The notes beneath the pieces are model-generated. The model saw only the letters and a list, made by a program, of their open reading frames with translations. It searched no databases and was not told the DNA's origin. Positions 7,701 to 8,449 of a stretch of DNA of 8,449 nt are shown one piece after another. Numbering within the stretch: position 1 is the stretch's first letter; each line of letters starts with the position of its first letter. The stretch comes from Prevotellaceae bacterium (GTDB taxonomy: Bacteria > Bacteroidota > Bacteroidia > Bacteroidales > Bacteroidaceae). The translations under genes and the position numbers were made by a program. The stretch spans positions 1 through 8,449 of the forward strand of contig JAFLUV010000104.1 in NCBI GenBank assembly GCA_022508635.1. Reading direction: 5' to 3'.

Positions 7701-8449
7701 CGCGAAGGGCATTGTTTTGTGCTACGAGCTGGTCGTGGTTCTTGATTACCTCAAATTCTGCGATGAGCGCCTCAGCCTCATCATCGGGAACGGATTCGAG
7801 GAACCATTCGCTGGTATAGACATTAACACCGTTACGTACATCATCGTCATAGGTTCTTCTCCAGAAGCTGAGCTCTTGCTCTACACCTGTATCTGTACCA
7901 TAGTATCCCCAAGGAGAGTTACTGTCAGAGGCAGTAGCGTGACCATTCTGGTGGATGTACTTCTCATTCGTAGTGGCACCTCTCTTGCTTGAAGCAAGTC
8001 GGATAGCAAAAATATCTTTTTCGTCAGGCACTCCATCCGGTTCTACATACTCGAAACCACCATAGTCGAACATCACGTAGCTTGCGTCAGCTGCATCTTC
8101 GGTCATGATGACTTTGTTCTCAGGATTACCGGAAGAGATGCTAATATATGTACCCATACCGGCATTCTGTATCATAACGCTGTCGCCGAGCTCGCTCTTG
8201 GTGAGCTTCCATAAGAAGTTAGCCCTGTCTCTTCTGAGTGTGCTATAAACGCCTCTGTTGGCATGTGCATTATCGAACGAAGCAGCCATGGCCTTGTCTA
8301 CGAACGAAACTTCAGCACCCTTGACTTTGTAGCGCTTAACTGCAATAATACGGTAGTAGCCGTTCTTAGGCATCATATAGGGCACCTCGCTATCCAGAAT
8401 CTTCTGATACAAGGAATCAGCATCCACCTTCATGCCTTCGGCATCTTCC
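4750..8449 (-). CDS. Partial: T9SS-secreted adhesin with two F5/8C discoidin domains and trefoil-lectin-like regions
   Basis: This is the C-terminal part of a large surface protein. The frame stays open to the right edge (five more codons, EDAEG, precede the Met at 8433), so the true start and signal peptide are outside. The visible part is 1,232 codons plus stop; residues below count from that Met. About 24-195 resemble a β-trefoil (ricin-type) lectin: YRI, LWKL, IQNAGMGTYIS and a KYIHQNG repeat. About 262-416 and 682-848 are discoidin domains, each with an IDGN-x(2)-TY-x-HS loop and a closing strand (AAELQLYTV, VAEFQVYSV). Helical spacers of FIVAR-like character lie at about 210-258, 420-545 and 850-898. 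About 910-1000 again look trefoil-like (RYVIQNRATGLFVHC). The stretches 546-680 and 1010-1174 are not recognised. The end, 1175-1227, is a T9SS sorting tail (VYSLDGKLL, GKGMYILNGVKV). No catalytic motif is visible here; glycan-binding adhesin is the inference. An enzymatic domain could lie upstream. Confidence 0.85.
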   Translation of the reverse strand, partial: EDAEGMKVDADSLYQKILDSEVPYMMPKNGYYRIIAVKRYKVKGAEVSFVDKAMAASFDNAHANRGVYSTLRRDRANFLWKLTKSELGDSVMIQNAGMGTYISISSGNPENKVIMTEDAADASYVMFDYGGFEYVEPDGVPDEKDIFAIRLASSKRGATTNEKYIHQNGHATASDSNSPWGYYGTDTGVEQELSFWRRTYDDDVRNGVNVYTSEWFLESVPDDEAEALIAEFEVIKNHDQLVAQNNALREEVREALTTAKDPIKTKMITSGEQMTSPFSQNDLGGKDGGNLSDGVLIDGNSSTYWHSYYGGGATEDRHWIQLSEMSELTGDCELYLLQRATSNDHPAEITLLGSNDPDAADEDWVEVAVLPLPYYGSGQESYVSFTVNGSYSYIRVVATKVAGNEGDRGYWHAAELQLYTVRENPNSQFAILGEIAEKLEEIYNDNIAVADDDITLEIYEALLEAYNAFLTGMVDPAELRAALAAYADVTKGVVEGNNPGEWKNMDIANDFDKLYAEAKAYDQAGKYTVAQNHKYAAMLKAMSKSVKASANGIDTNKWYNIMFPTREMYTDYGFNPSVVGGDSRVIDHPDQFGYYVVAGDSTKYVIEDEDGNTSSSYEWVVTEAENLRESANLFFADPSEIPDPQLSAFRFIEQEQDGNNAALLKTIVEDMNMAIDLSTSYTRGEALIKSAAQLSANSPDRSEGMFVEYMIDGNPNTYYHSDYHKDYLEAPYLQVALNEPVSGLIQLEVTRRNNASDGHIVRMYIQGSTDGNNWTNVGYIETPFASQGETVSSQPVNLGGTYSYLRFTLTRRNNLDFDFDPFVVVPSADMYNKADIEGWTYFHVAEFQVYSVTANNELTASGQALQNAWTAANKVLLHKASAEDVAAAAKGYKDFQSEFNAAEGMAVLPDCPEKAAPRYVIQNRATGLFVHCNGANNTENTLLNVPTLFEYTAPGYQRSFLHGFKIEGDDCSYLHSQNFDHKFVTWNNTQVDYNSGLVICEVEDEIDTPAEFSFYKNVKPGRIYTYCNPVTVTPQDIPDEASAYTCLGRYTDEFGDFLALKKIETIPAGQPAFFIYGDTAYYDSKADDAESMKFTFPADEKLVLHGDTINGLIGIMGYHSLKPHEIYFSGNKAICIAATNYYIDFRWMASLDVLSCPDVDPEGDYDFSICLFEEGNVADGVQDIPAAIEKISQPGDVYSLDGKLLRTGATLNSLKSLGKGMYILNGVKVAVK

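Noticed and set aside
8431..8433. ATG at 8433 as the real start of the adhesin
   Set aside because: No signal peptide follows it, although the product carries a T9SS tail and must first pass Sec. The frame stays open to the window edge, so it is an internal Met.

Overview
The window holds two very large minus-strand genes for secreted, multidomain surface proteins, with short intergenic regions that carry two strong rho-independent terminators and a small tandem repeat. The organism is very probably a Bacteroidetes of the Prevotella/Segatella type. Both proteins end in short type IX secretion system (T9SS) C-terminal sorting tails of the 'YDLSG/YSLDG ... G-I/M-Y-I ... G-x-K' form. The one visible start codon has an AU-rich leader without a Shine-Dalgarno sequence, as is usual in this phylum. 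The genus call is inference from sequence style; no marker gene is present.

Layout from left to right: 1-66, three tandem copies of a 22-bp unit running off the left edge; 132-158, a GC-rich hairpin followed on the minus strand by seven U, which ends the downstream gene; 174-4664 (minus), a 1,496-residue papain-family (C1) cysteine peptidase with a signal peptide, a β-sandwich/Fn3-like region, LamG, three PKD-like domains, a second LamG, an unrecognised β-rich domain and a T9SS tail; 4689-4723, a second minus-strand terminator only about 25 nt before the peptidase start codon; 4750-8449 (minus), the 3' part of a gene whose start lies beyond the right edge, encoding a discoidin (F5/8C) and trefoil-lectin-like adhesin with a T9SS tail.

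Transcription runs right to left, adhesin first, then peptidase. Both products are expected to cross the inner membrane by Sec and the outer membrane by T9SS, then be anchored or released at the surface. One binds, probably glycans. The other combines a protease with many binding modules. A shared role in attacking host or dietary glycoprotein is plausible but not shown. The terminator between them argues against simple one-to-one co-expression. I see no mobile element, CRISPR array, tRNA or rRNA, and no clear multi-gene novel system. The unusual points are the peptidase's active-site motif, the EF-hand loop between its catalytic His and Asn, unrecognised domains in both proteins, and the terminator placed at the peptidase's translation start.
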